A stretch of DNA of 64,000 nucleotides from JAXLRU01 sp046330935. GTDB lineage: Bacteria; Actinomycetota; Actinomycetes; Actinomycetales; Kineosporiaceae. The stretch lies in contig JAXLRU010000002.1 of assembly GCA_046330935.1 (NCBI GenBank), positions 1,054,001-1,118,000 on the forward strand. Reading direction: 5' to 3'. Under the pieces are notes generated by a model. It had not been told where the DNA came from. It was given only the letters and a program-made list of their open reading frames with translations, and ran no database searches. Position numbers and translations under genes: made by a program. Shown here in pieces: positions 51,972 through 60,443 of the stretch (positions are counted from its first letter, which is position 1; the number at the start of each line of letters is the position of its first letter).

Positions 51972-53211
51972 CGGGGGCTCCGATCGTGGGGACGAGCCGG
52001 GCGGCCCGGCGCGGGGGAACGGGGGTCGTGAGCGGGGTGGCCGTCGTCGTCGCGGCCTGCGAGGCGGTGGTGGACGCCGTCGCGCGGGCGATGCGCGGGC
52101 CGAGGCCGGTGACGATCTCGTGCTCGATCGTCCCCGCCCATCGGGCCCAGTCGCGCAGGTCGGGGGCGGGGCCGCCAGTGGGGCCGAAGACCGTGGCGAC
52201 GTCGCCGGGGCCCACGGGCAGGTCGCCGACGTCGACGACCGTCTGGTCCATCGAGACCCGGCCGGCGACGCGGCAGCGGCGGCCGTGCAGCAGCACCTCG
52301 CCGGAGGCCGAGGCGGCGCGGGGGACGCCGTCGGCGTAGCCGAGGGGCAGCAGCGCGAGGCGGGTCGCGGCGGGGGCGGTCCACGTGCCGCCGTAGCCGA
52401 CGGGCGTGCCCGTGGCGACGTCGCGGACGGCGACCACGGGTGCGGTGAGGGTGGCCGCGCCGCGCAGGACCGGGCGCCCGGCCGTGGCGCCCAGGCCGTA
52501 GTCGATGCCGTAGAGGCCCGCCCCGATGCGGACCATGGTGTGCCGGGCGCGGGGCTCGGCCAGGGCGGCGGCGGTGGCGGCGAGGTGGCGGTGGCGCGGG
52601 GTCAGGCCGGCGGCCCGGGCGACGACGACGCCGCGGGCGAAGCGCTGGCGTCCCCACCGGTTGGCCTCGTGCTGGGGGTCGTCCGCGCAGCTCAGATGCC
52701 CCATGACGCCGATGACGTGAAGCAGCCCGGCGCGCTGGGCCCGGCTCGCGGCTGCGCACAGGGCGGGCCAGTCCGACCAGGCGGCGCCGTCGCGGGCGGG
52801 GCCGCAGTCGAGGTAGAGGTGCACCCGGGCCGGTCGCTCCGTGGTGGCCGACAGTGCCGCGCGGACCACGGCGTCGAGGTGCGGCAGGCTCGGCACGGCC
52901 AGGTCGATGCCCGCCGCGAGGGCCGGGGCGAGGTCGGCCCCGACCGGGTTGAGCCAGCTCAGGATGGGCGCGTCGATGCCGTCGGCGCGCAATGCCAGGG
53001 CCTCGGCGACGCTCGTGACGCCCAGCCACGTGGCGCCCCCCGCGAGCGCGGCCCGCGCGGTCGTCGTCGCGCCGTGCCCGAAGCCGTCGGCCTTCACCAC
53101 GGCCATGACGTCGACGCCCGTGTGCGCGTGCAGCGCCGCGACGTTGGCGGTGATCGCCGCTGCGTCGACCGTCAGGACGGGCCCCGCGGCGTCCCCCGTG
53201 TGCGGGTTCAC
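51949..53211 (-). CDS. alr: Alanine racemase (PLP)
   Basis: 420 residues from GTG 53211, overlapping the dipeptidase gene by 4 nt. The PLP Lys is Lys40 in VMAVVKADGFGHGA; the TIM barrel continues (MVRIGAGLYGIDYG) and the second domain has the catalytic Tyr in TPVGYGGTWTAPAATRLALL and GRVSMDQTVVDVGDLP. It converts L- to D-alanine; some relatives (VanT) act on serine. The C-terminal 45 residues are a Thr/Ala-rich tail. Neighbours use its product. Confidence 0.93.
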   Translation of the reverse strand: MNPHTGDAAGPVLTVDAAAITANVAALHAHTGVDVMAVVKADGFGHGATTTARAALAGGATWLGVTSVAEALALRADGIDAPILSWLNPVGADLAPALAAGIDLAVPSLPHLDAVVRAALSATTERPARVHLYLDCGPARDGAAWSDWPALCAAASRAQRAGLLHVIGVMGHLSCADDPQHEANRWGRQRFARGVVVARAAGLTPRHRHLAATAAALAEPRARHTMVRIGAGLYGIDYGLGATAGRPVLRGAATLTAPVVAVRDVATGTPVGYGGTWTAPAATRLALLPLGYADGVPRAASASGEVLLHGRRCRVAGRVSMDQTVVDVGDLPVGPGDVATVFGPTGGPAPDLRDWARWAGTIEHEIVTGLGPRIARATASTTASQAATTTATPLTTPVPPRRAARLVPTIGAPGVTHRSA

Positions 53212-53864
53212 GCGGCCCTCGCCGCCCGGGCGTCGGCGCGGCACGGGCCGAACAGCGCGGCGTCGCGGCCGGTGGTCAGCGCCCAGTAGCGGTCGCCGAA
53301 GCTCCAGTGCCACCACTCGGTGGGGTAGTTGACGAACCCGGCGGAGGTGAGGACGTCGGCCAGCAGCGCCCGGTTGACCCTCGCCTGCGCGGGCACCCCC
53401 GGAGCGTCGAACCAGCAGCGGCCCTCGCTGGCCTCGGGCGTCGCGTCGATGGGGGTGCCGAGGTCGAGGGGAATGCCGTCGGAGTCGGTGAGGGTGAGGT
53501 CGACGGCCGCGCCCGCCACGTGCGGGGCCACGTCCAGGGGCGAGACGAAGCGGCTGGAGAGCACGGCCAGTTCGGCGTCGTCGGCGTCGGGGTGCAGGGC
53601 CCGCAGCTCGGCCGTGTACCGGCGGATGATCGCGAGCTGGTCGCGGGGGTCGCGCCACCCCTCCACCACGGCCAGCCGCACGCCCCGCGGGAGCCGCCGC
53701 GCGGCCTCCGCCAGGCGCGCCGCTACCTCGGCGCGCACGAGCACGGGCAGGTGGACCGCCGCGCGGACCTCCGTCAGCCGGGGCGGCAGCGCCACCAGGG
53801 GCTCCCCGCACTCCTGCACCGGCATGGCGGCGACGCGCGGGTCGCTGAGCAGGATCGTCGTCAT
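53208..53864 (-). CDS. vanX: VanX-like D-Ala-D-Ala dipeptidase (M15D)
   Basis: 218 residues from ATG 53864. The zinc-binding set of family M15 is complete: His115 and Asp122 in APHVAGAAVDLTL (consensus SxHxxGxAxD), Glu183 and His186 in YPTEWWHWSFGD. Arg71 in VVEGWRDPRDQ corresponds to the substrate-polarising Arg. VanX hydrolyses D-Ala-D-Ala before it enters the wall; VanXY relatives also trim stem peptides. No signal peptide, so cytosolic. It is the first gene of the six-gene operon. Confidence 0.9.
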   Translation of the reverse strand: MTTILLSDPRVAAMPVQECGEPLVALPPRLTEVRAAVHLPVLVRAEVAARLAEAARRLPRGVRLAVVEGWRDPRDQLAIIRRYTAELRALHPDADDAELAVLSSRFVSPLDVAPHVAGAAVDLTLTDSDGIPLDLGTPIDATPEASEGRCWFDAPGVPAQARVNRALLADVLTSAGFVNYPTEWWHWSFGDRYWALTTGRDAALFGPCRADARAARAA

Positions 53865-53982
53865 GCTTCGACGGTAGGAACGCGCCTGGTCCCTCCGGCT
53901 CCTCCTCACGTACCGATCTGCTCGCCACGAGGAGGAGAACGGTCAGCCCTGGGGCCCGCTGGGGGCCTGTTGGGGGTCTCGG

Positions 53983-54876
53983 TCAGGGCACGAGGACGGC
54001 TCGGGTTTCGATGGCTTCGAGAGTGACGGGGGCGCTGTCGACGGGGGCGTTGCCTTCGACGGGGAGCCAGTCCTGCATGCCCTGGGGGCGGAACTGCCCG
54101 CGGTAGTTCACGGTGAGGGTGATCGTGTAGCGGCCCGGGCGCTGGTAGATGTGCGTGGTGGTCATGGCGGGGTAGGGGGCGCCGGGGTTTCTGGTGGTGA
54201 GCTGTCGTCCGTCGCCGAAGTCCCAGGTGTAGGAGTCGGGCGTGGCCTCGACATCGACGGGCGTGCCGAGGACTTCGGTTCGCAGGCGGATCGGCTTGGC
54301 GGTGACGTAGACGTTCGTGTCGATGTTGATCAGCACCTGGCCGGTGTTCGGCTGGACGTGGAGTCCGCCCGGGGGCAGGGGGAGCCGGCGGAAGTCCTCC
54401 AGTGACAGGGCGACGGCCTGGCGAGGCTCGGTGTCGCGTGGTTCCGTCGCGCTCACGCAGCGCTGGCCCGTCAGAGTCCAGAACGCCGCGACCTTGGGCC
54501 TGGCGGGGTGGAAGAGAAACGTCCAGACGAGGTACCTGCCGCCGCCGACCGTTGCCCGGCAGGCATCCAGTGCGGCCGGGCACATCGTCCCATCAGCTTG
54601 TCCCAGACGCAGATCGTTGCCCTCGCAGGCCGGAACCGTTGAGTAACGGAGCCGTGGCCCCGCCTGTCTCCGAGGCTGAGTCTCTTTGGTTTCCTGGCCG
54701 TCATCGGAGGTCTGTTGACTACTACTGCCCACGTTGATGAACCTAGGAATTGCCTTCGCGAACAGGCTGTATCTTTTCGGTGGTTTCATCGGCGCAGGTG
54801 AAGTCGCCTCGCTGGGCTTGGCGAACGTGCCCAGAAGAATGAGCGACGCAAGGATCGCCGAGGTCTGGCGGTACAT
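53983..54876 (-). CDS. Exported PKD-domain protein, copy 2
   Basis: 297 residues. A signal peptide (SAILASLILLGTFAKPSEA) precedes a variable region of about 60 residues and then a conserved body: YSTVPACEGNDLRLGQADGT, LVWTFLFHPARPKVAAFW and EDFRRLPLPPGGLHVQPN. The PKD domain is near the end (TPDSYTWDFGDGRQLTTRN, TTTHIYQRPGRYTITLTVNY). The last 110 residues are almost identical to copy 1. The ATG shares one base with the stop of the DUF6318 gene. Function unknown; PKD folds usually mediate binding at the surface. Confidence 0.85.
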   Translation of the reverse strand: MYRQTSAILASLILLGTFAKPSEATSPAPMKPPKRYSLFAKAIPRFINVGSSSQQTSDDGQETKETQPRRQAGPRLRYSTVPACEGNDLRLGQADGTMCPAALDACRATVGGGRYLVWTFLFHPARPKVAAFWTLTGQRCVSATEPRDTEPRQAVALSLEDFRRLPLPPGGLHVQPNTGQVLINIDTNVYVTAKPIRLRTEVLGTPVDVEATPDSYTWDFGDGRQLTTRNPGAPYPAMTTTHIYQRPGRYTITLTVNYRGQFRPQGMQDWLPVEGNAPVDSAPVTLEAIETRAVLVP

Positions 54877-55484
54877 CAAAAGGATACCTCACGTAGCAGC
54901 CAGCGATCGTCCACCCATTGCATGAGTGCATCGACATGCCTAGCCGGCTCTGCCGTCGTCGATGCCACAGGCTTTCCGTTTTCTCCCAATGTCGTCCCTG
55001 CATCCTGGCTCATGTTGACGGCCAGAAGCATTTCGGTCGGAATGTTTCCCGGGGTGACCATGAGGTGGTGGATCACAACCCCGCCCCCACGCGCACGCTC
55101 ACTTCGTGACTGCATGTCGGCAAGGTCGTCGCGCACGGACTTGCAGAAAACGCATCCGTCGACGGTGAGGCCGATGAGCGGCTGTGGGTCGGCGTGGGCG
55201 AAGGCCCAGTTGTAGGAGTTCATGTAGTGCCGGAACGCCGCCTCGGCCCCCGCAGGTGTCTTGACCTTCGCCGCGGCCGGGTAGGTCGGCATCGGCGGCT
55301 CGGTGGGGGTCGGCGTCGGGGTGTCCGTGTACGGCTCGATGCTGCTGGCGGGCTGCTGCACGTGCCCGTCGTCCCCTGACGTGCACGACGTCACCATGCC
55401 CAGCGTCGTCAGGAAGGCGACCGCAGCGGGCACGACACGCCTCCCGATCCGGCGACGGCGGACCGAGCCCCGTTCTGCATCCAT
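54876..55484 (-). CDS. DUF6318-family lipoprotein, copy 3
   Basis: 202 residues from ATG 55484. Basic start (RRRRIGRR), hydrophobic stretch and lipobox ending GMVTSCTSGDDG, so lipid-anchored. A Pro/Thr linker leads to the conserved domain: YPAAAKVKTPAGAEAAFRHY, VDGCVFCKSVRDDLADMQ with a CxxC pair, and ALMQWVDDRWLLREVSF. DUF6318 is an uncharacterised actinobacterial domain. Coupled to the PKD gene (1-nt overlap). Confidence 0.88.
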   Translation of the reverse strand: MDAERGSVRRRRIGRRVVPAAVAFLTTLGMVTSCTSGDDGHVQQPASSIEPYTDTPTPTPTEPPMPTYPAAAKVKTPAGAEAAFRHYMNSYNWAFAHADPQPLIGLTVDGCVFCKSVRDDLADMQSRSERARGGGVVIHHLMVTPGNIPTEMLLAVNMSQDAGTTLGENGKPVASTTAEPARHVDALMQWVDDRWLLREVSF

Positions 55485-55567
55485 GCGCGGAACCCTAGCC
55501 AAGGCTGAGCGGCCCACCCGCGCCCTGCCTGCCTCCTGTGGAAAACCTGCCGTGTGCGACCGGCGGT
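55482..55567. repeat. Direct repeat, downstream copy (upstream region of DUF6318 copy 3)
   Basis: Nearly the same 85-nt sequence occurs at 57704-57789 before DUF6318 copy 1, with a 30-nt identical core (CCCTGCCTGCCTCCTGTGG start at 55523). It shows that the promoter region was duplicated with the cassette. On the minus strand TAGGGT lies about 8 nt before the ATG, so transcripts may be leaderless. Confidence 0.8.
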
Positions 55568-55580
55568 CGAGCACCACGTC

Positions 55581-56102
55581 TCAGAAAGCCACCTCGCGGA
55601 GAAGCCAGAGGTCGTTGACCCATTGCATGAGCGCATACACCCGCCTCTGGGGCTCGGCGGTCGTCGTCGCTACGGGCGCACCGTCCCGGCCGAGTGCGAC
55701 GCCCGCCTTCTGGCTCATGTTGATCGCCAGCATCATCTCGGTGCGGACGTTCCCGCGCGTGACCTGGAGACCGTGAATGACGAGCTCGCCTCCGCGTGCC
55801 CGTTCACCGCGGGACTGCATGTCAGCGAGATCCTCCCGGACGGAGTTGCAGAAGACGCATCCCTCGACGGTGAGGCCGATCAGGGGTGCGGGGTCGGAGT
55901 TGGCGAAGGCCCAGATGTAAGAGTCGACGTAGTGTCGGAACGCGGCCTCGGCACCGGCAGGGGTCTGGACTCTTCCGGCGGTCGGGTAGGTCGGCATCGG
56001 GGGTGGGGTCGGCGCCGTCGTGGGGGAACCGACCGTGGCGTGGGTGATGGTGCGTGCGGCTTCCCGGGCCTGCCCGTCATTCCCTGACGTGCACGAGGCC
56101 AC
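55581..56102 (-). pseudogene. DUF6318-family protein, copy 2, broken signal region
   Basis: From GTG 56102 the frame starts MASCTSGNDGQ, i.e. at the lipobox, with no signal peptide. An ATG 40 nt further upstream begins a hydrophobic stretch (MTAAAISCLAAAGSG) in another frame, so a frameshift separates signal and body. The body (YPTAGRVQTPAGAEAAFRHY, VEGCVFCNSVREDLADMQSR, ALMQWVNDLWLLREVAF) is intact. It has no PKD partner. Likely a decaying middle copy. Confidence 0.65.
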
Positions 56103-56201
56103 TCCCAGCAGCGGCCAGGCAGGAGATTGCGGCGGCCGTCATGCGCCGCGCGATCGCGGCGCCGCGTGAGGGCACTCCTGTTGCTGCGGGCCGTCGGCCG
56201 A

Positions 56202-57098
56202 TCACGGGACGAGGACCGCGCGGGTTTCGATGGCTTCGAGAGTGACGGGGGCGCTGTCGACGGGGGCGGTGCCTTCGACGGGGAGCCAGTCCTGCATGCC
56301 CTGGGGGCGGAACTGCCCGCGGTAGTTCACGGTGAGGGTGATCGTGTAGCGCCCCGGGCGGGTGTAGGTGTGGGTCGTCGTCATGGCCGGGTAGGGCGCC
56401 CCGGCGTCCTTGGTGGTGAACTGCCCGCCGTCGCCGAAGTCCCAGGTGTAGGAGTCCGGCGTCGCCTCGACATCGACCGGCATGCCGAGGACTTCGGTGC
56501 GCAGCCGGATCGGCTCGGCGGTGACGTAGACGTTCGTCGGCATCTGCACCAGGACCTGCCCGTTGCCCGGCTGCACGTGCATCCCGCCGGGGGGCAGGGG
56601 GAGACGGCGGAAGTCCTCCAGTGACAGGGCGACGGCCTGGCGAGGCTCGGTGTCGCGTGGTTCCGCGGCGCTCACGCAGCGCTGGCCGACCAGACTCCAG
56701 AACGCCGCGATCTTGGGCCTGGCGGGGTGGAAGAGGAACGTCCAGACGAGGTAGGAGGCACCCCTGGTCTGCGGGCAGCTTGTGAGGGCAGTGGGGCACA
56801 TCGCTCCATCTGCATGCCCCAGTCGTAGGTCATTTCCCTCGCACGCCGGCACTGTCGAGTACTGGAGCTTCGGTCCCGCAGCTTTGCGCGCTCGCAGCCT
56901 TTGGCTAGCAGCGGTGGGAGTGCCGTCACCGGTGGTTACGCCGCCGACGCCTATCCCGTGCGGTGTTGCTTTCCCGAACCATGTCTCGCGGCGAGGAACT
57001 TCTGGGTCTGCGGTCTGCTGCGCCGCTTGCGCCGGCAACGCCGCTATGAGGATGAGGGCGAGCGCCAACGGAACTCTGCTGGCGTGACGAAGGCGCAT
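56202..57098 (-). CDS. Exported PKD-domain protein, copy 1
   Basis: 298 residues. Signal peptide VPLALALILIAALPAQA. The variable part (residues 28-75) differs strongly from copy 2, whereas the body (YSTVPACEGNDLRLGHADGA, LVWTFLFHPARPKIAAFW) and the PKD domain (TPDSYTWDFGDGGQFTTKD, TTTHTYTRPGRYTITLTVNY) are nearly the same. The DNA of the last 330 nt is almost identical to copy 2, which suggests recent duplication or gene conversion. The ATG overlaps the DUF6318 stop by 1 nt. Confidence 0.85.
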   Translation of the reverse strand: MRLRHASRVPLALALILIAALPAQAAQQTADPEVPRRETWFGKATPHGIGVGGVTTGDGTPTAASQRLRARKAAGPKLQYSTVPACEGNDLRLGHADGAMCPTALTSCPQTRGASYLVWTFLFHPARPKIAAFWSLVGQRCVSAAEPRDTEPRQAVALSLEDFRRLPLPPGGMHVQPGNGQVLVQMPTNVYVTAEPIRLRTEVLGMPVDVEATPDSYTWDFGDGGQFTTKDAGAPYPAMTTTHTYTRPGRYTITLTVNYRGQFRPQGMQDWLPVEGTAPVDSAPVTLEAIETRAVLVP

Positions 57099-57706
57099 CA
57101 AAAATCAACCTCGCGGAGGAGCCAGCGATCATTCACCCACTGCATCAGGGCATCCACGTGCTGTTCCGGGTGCGAGGTGGTCGTGGCCACCGGTTTGCCC
57201 TCGCGGCCCATGGTTATGGAACCATTCTGGCTCATGTTGATGGACAAAAGCATCTCGGTGGGAATGTTTCCCCGGGTCACTTGTAGTCCATGAATGACGA
57301 GCCCACCGCCGCGCGTGCGCTCGTCGCGGGACTGCATATCGGCGAGGTCGTCCCGCACGGACTTGCAGAAGACGCAGCCGTCGATGGTGAGGCCGATGAG
57401 CGGCTGCGGGTCGGCGTGGGCGAAGGCCCACGTATAGGAGTCGACGTAGTGCCGGAACGCAGCCTCGGCGCCGGCCGGCGTCTGGACCTTGCCCGCGGCC
57501 GGGTAGGTCGGCATCGGCGGCTCGGTCGGGGTGGGCGTCACGGCGTCGGTGTACGGCTCCACGGTGCGGGCGGGCTGGCGGACCTGCCCGTCGTCCCGTG
57601 ATGTGCACGACGTCACCAGGCCCAGCGTCGTCAGACCCGCGACGACGGCGGGCACCACCCGCCTCCCGATCCGGCGACGACGGACCGAGCCCCGTTCTCT
57701 GTTCAT
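57098..57706 (-). CDS. DUF6318-family lipoprotein, copy 1
   Basis: 202 residues, the same length as copy 3. Lipobox LGLVTSCTSRDDG after a basic, hydrophobic N-terminus. Conserved domain YPAAGKVQTPAGAEAAFRHY, IDGCVFCKSVRDDLADMQSR and ALMQWVNDRWLLREVDF. It heads the first cassette and is coupled to the PKD gene. Two Cys in CVFC might form a disulfide outside the cell. Confidence 0.88.
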   Translation of the reverse strand: MNRERGSVRRRRIGRRVVPAVVAGLTTLGLVTSCTSRDDGQVRQPARTVEPYTDAVTPTPTEPPMPTYPAAGKVQTPAGAEAAFRHYVDSYTWAFAHADPQPLIGLTIDGCVFCKSVRDDLADMQSRDERTRGGGLVIHGLQVTRGNIPTEMLLSINMSQNGSITMGREGKPVATTTSHPEQHVDALMQWVNDRWLLREVDF

Positions 57707-57789
57707 GCGCGGCACCCTAGCTAAGCCGCAGCGGCCCACCTGTGCCCTGCCTGCCTCCTGTGGAAAACCTGCCGCTTGCGAACGGCGGT
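57704..57789. repeat. Direct repeat, upstream copy (upstream region of DUF6318 copy 1)
   Basis: Counterpart of 55482-55567. The identical 30-nt core is at 57745-57774. It marks one border of the duplicated unit of about 2.2 kb. Confidence 0.8.
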
Positions 57790-57850
57790 CGGCCCCGTGG
57801 CCGCGCGCCCCGTGGCCGAGTGCCCGGTGGGCGGGCGGCCAAGGCGCCGC

Positions 57851-58693
57851 TCAGCTCACCCGCAGCGTCCAAGGCCCGTCCGCGTGGACCACGACCAAGC
57901 GGGGGCCCTCGCCGATCGTCCCCTCGCCCTTGTAGGCGCCGATCTCGTTCACGATCAGGTCGGGGAAGCTGCCGTCGCCGTAGGCGGTGACCGCGAAGTT
58001 CGCTCGTCCGCTGTGCTGGGAGGTGATCACCGCGGGGTCGCCGTCGTAGATCCAGACGGCATCACCCCGGCCGGTGGCGGGCTTGCCCTTGCCGAACCGA
58101 GGCGCGGCGGCGACTTCGCTGATCGTCACCGTCCACGCGCCGTCCGCCTCGATCTTGAGCTTCCGGCTGTCGCCGCCGTCGGCGTCCAGCAGCACGACCC
58201 CCGAGTAGCGACCGATGTCGTTGACCAGCAGGTCGCGCTCCTGCAGCTGCGCGTCCAGGGTCCAGACGGCCACGTTCCCACTGCCCTTGTGGGTGATGGT
58301 GGCGAGGGCTGCCCCCTCCCCGGGCTTGGCGATGGTCAGGACCTTGGCGCCCCGCCCCGAGTACGTCGCCCGTCGCGGAGGCGGCGGTGCGGCGGGTTTG
58401 GCCGTGGTCGGTGTCGGCGTGGGGGTCGCCGCAGAGCTGGACGCCGATGTCGACGGCGTGGTGATCGCCGAGGCGGTGCGCGAGGTCGGGAGGGTCGGGG
58501 CCGCACCGGTGGTGGTAGCCGACTTCGGGTCCTCGGTGAGCGCACCGACCGTGATGACGACGGCGAGAGCAACAGCGGCGACGACCCACCAACGCAGCCA
58601 CGGGGGCTTCCGGAAACTCGATGCCCTGGAGGGCTGAGGGCGGCCGGGCCCCGGCGGGGGCGGGCTACTGGGGGCGGCGGTGGTGTCGGACAT
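57851..58693 (-). CDS. Membrane-anchored protein with internal repeat
   Basis: 280 residues from ATG 58693, preceded by GGAG. A Pro-rich cytosolic arm of about 35 residues, one helix (WLRWWVVAAVALAVVITVGA), a long Thr/Pro/Ser linker, then about 160 extracellular residues made of two similar halves: DLLVNDIGRYSGVVLLD...GAWTVTIS and DLIVNEIGAYKGEGTIG...GPWTLRVS. The repeat looks like a small beta sandwich. I recognise no named family. It lies 98 nt behind the coiled-coil gene with a hairpin between. Confidence 0.75.
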   Translation of the reverse strand: MSDTTAAPSSPPPPGPGRPQPSRASSFRKPPWLRWWVVAAVALAVVITVGALTEDPKSATTTGAAPTLPTSRTASAITTPSTSASSSAATPTPTPTTAKPAAPPPPRRATYSGRGAKVLTIAKPGEGAALATITHKGSGNVAVWTLDAQLQERDLLVNDIGRYSGVVLLDADGGDSRKLKIEADGAWTVTISEVAAAPRFGKGKPATGRGDAVWIYDGDPAVITSQHSGRANFAVTAYGDGSFPDLIVNEIGAYKGEGTIGEGPRLVVVHADGPWTLRVS

Positions 58694-58747
58694 CAGGAAG
58701 CTCCTTCGATGCTTGGCAGACAGACGGGAACAGCTGCGGGAGGGAAC

Positions 58748-58783
58748 CCGGGCCGGTCGCTCCCCTCGCGGTGACCGGCCCGG
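58748..58783 (-). terminator. Hairpin after the coiled-coil gene
   Basis: Perfect 11-bp inverted repeat CCGGGCCGGTC / GACCGGCCCGG with a 14-nt loop, 8 nt after the stop at 58792. Confidence 0.65.
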
Positions 58784-58791
58784 CACCGGGT

Positions 58792-60267
58792 TCACGCGGC
58801 GTCGGAGCCCGACGCGGGCGGGGCAAGTGCGACGGACGGCTCCGTCGCGGCGGCGCCGGCGAGCGCGTCGAGCGCCTGGCCGAGGTGCCGGGTGATCCCG
58901 GTCTGGACGGTGTTGCACTCGGCCTCGACCCCGTCGGCGCCCTTGCGGATCGCGCCCGCGTGCTTGCGGATGGTGTCGAGCTTCGTGAGCAGCTCGCGGG
59001 CAGCGGTGACGTGCTCCTCGGCGGTGGCGAGGCCGTCGTGGTCGCGCCGCACGGCGATGGCGAGGGCGGCGACGGCCAGCACCTGGACGACGGCGCGGAG
59101 CATGTCGGCGCGGTCGACGTCGGGGTCGTGGGCGAGGACGATCCTGCGTGCCCCGAGCACGCGGATGGTCTGGCCCTGGTTCTGCTCGACGGTCCGGACG
59201 ATGCCGAGGGAGACGACGGCGTCGCGGTTGCGCTCGGCCTCGTCCAGGTAGGCGGTCCAGTCGCGCCGGTCGTGGGAGTCGTGGGCCTCGACGGCGATCC
59301 GCACGGAACCGCCCGCTCCCGCGGCGAGCGTGAGGACGCCGTCCCCCTTCTTGCATCGCGCGATGGCGCCGGGGGTGGTGCTCGTGTCGACGTACTCACC
59401 GGCCAGCCCTGCGGCGATGTCGCCCAGGACGGCGTGCAGCTTGCCCTCGAACGTGGCGCCCTTGAGCGGCGTCACGCTCGCCGTCCGCCCGGTAGCCGCT
59501 GCCGCGGCCTTGGAGACCTCGACGGCCTTGGCGAGCTCGTCGACCTTGGCGACGACCGCCTGCTGGCCCTCGGTCAGGGTGCGGGTGAGCGCCTCGTGCT
59601 GGGCGCCCAGAGCCGCGGCCTGCTTGGCGAACGGGGACGTCGGGTCGGCGGGGTCGAACTGCCGGGTGATCTTCGTGAGCAGTTCGTCGGTCTGCCGGAA
59701 CGCCTGCTCACCGAGCCGCCGGCCGACGCCGTCCAGCACGGGGGTGAGCTTGGCCGCCAGTTCGGGGTTCTCGCCGCCGAGCAGGCGCTCGATCTCGGCG
59801 CGCAGGGCGGCGGTGTTCTCCTCGACGGCCTTGGTGATCCCCGCACGCGCAGCCTCCGAGCCGGCGCTGAGGGTCTCGGTGATGGCCTTGCGGGCGTCGT
59901 CGGCGGCCTTCGCCAACGACTCGCCCGCGGCACGCGTGGCGGCGCCGGTGACCTCGGCGGCCTGCGCGGCGGAGCTCTCGGCGCGCCCGGCGAGGTCGGT
60001 GACGAGGCGCTCCAGGTCGAGGGCCTGCTGGCTGCCGCCGGCGTGAGCGAGGGCGTGGGCCCCGACGGTGATCGCCTGGGTGACGAACGCGGTGAGGTCC
60101 GCCCCGGCGAGCGCCTCCCTGTCGGCGGCGGGCCCGCGGCGACCCTCGGCCCAGTGCAGGGCCTCGGTGAGGACGGCGGGGTCCGTGACGGTCAGGTGGC
60201 GGACGACGAGTGCGCCCGTCCGGGGGTCGAGGGACGCCGCGGGCGGCGTCGGGGTGGGCTGGGTCAT
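58792..60267 (-). CDS. Coiled-coil protein with RmuC/DUF2130-like C-terminal domain
   Basis: 491 residues from ATG 60267, which has AGGAGG upstream. Residues 90-270 are a long Ala/Glu/Lys coiled coil (AAGESLAKAADDARKAITET, ENTAALRAEIERLLGGENPE). After it comes a compact domain: LKGATFEGKLHAVLGDIAAG, GAIARCKKGDGVLTLA, IAVEAHDSHDRRDWTAYLDE, DAVVSLGIVRTVEQNQGQ. The order (KGxxFE, then a CK/E strand, then a helix, then VIVT-like strand) is that of the DUF2130/RmuC PD-(D/E)xK-like fold. Whether the active site is complete is unclear. It is divergent from the methylase genes. Confidence 0.75.
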   Translation of the reverse strand: MTQPTPTPPAASLDPRTGALVVRHLTVTDPAVLTEALHWAEGRRGPAADREALAGADLTAFVTQAITVGAHALAHAGGSQQALDLERLVTDLAGRAESSAAQAAEVTGAATRAAGESLAKAADDARKAITETLSAGSEAARAGITKAVEENTAALRAEIERLLGGENPELAAKLTPVLDGVGRRLGEQAFRQTDELLTKITRQFDPADPTSPFAKQAAALGAQHEALTRTLTEGQQAVVAKVDELAKAVEVSKAAAAATGRTASVTPLKGATFEGKLHAVLGDIAAGLAGEYVDTSTTPGAIARCKKGDGVLTLAAGAGGSVRIAVEAHDSHDRRDWTAYLDEAERNRDAVVSLGIVRTVEQNQGQTIRVLGARRIVLAHDPDVDRADMLRAVVQVLAVAALAIAVRRDHDGLATAEEHVTAARELLTKLDTIRKHAGAIRKGADGVEAECNTVQTGITRHLGQALDALAGAAATEPSVALAPPASGSDAA

Positions 60268-60350
60268 GGTGGCCTCCTAGGAGTCGGGGCAGCTGAGGTG
60301 CTGCCGTTCGACCATGTAGCCCGCACGCTCGCTCGATGGGTTGTAGCGCC

Positions 60351-60366
60351 GATAACAGGGGTTATC
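60351..60366. promoter_or_regulatory. Palindromic operator candidate in divergent promoter region
   Basis: GATAAC-AGGG-GTTATC is a perfect 6-bp dyad with a 4-nt spacer in an AT-richer patch (60340-60400) between the coiled-coil gene and the winged-helix/methylase gene. It could serve both. Confidence 0.5.
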
Positions 60367-60443
60367 AGCAACTTCAAATCGCAAGGTCGTATGAGGCTCT
60401 ACCTTGAGGACGTCGCCTGATCGGGCAGCAGAGGAGGTGTCGC

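Noticed and set aside
47805..53864. Classical vanHAX glycopeptide-resistance cluster
   Set aside because: No VanH-type dehydrogenase, the ligase has the Lys-Tyr loop of D-Ala-D-Ala/Ser enzymes, and the regulator is NarL-type.
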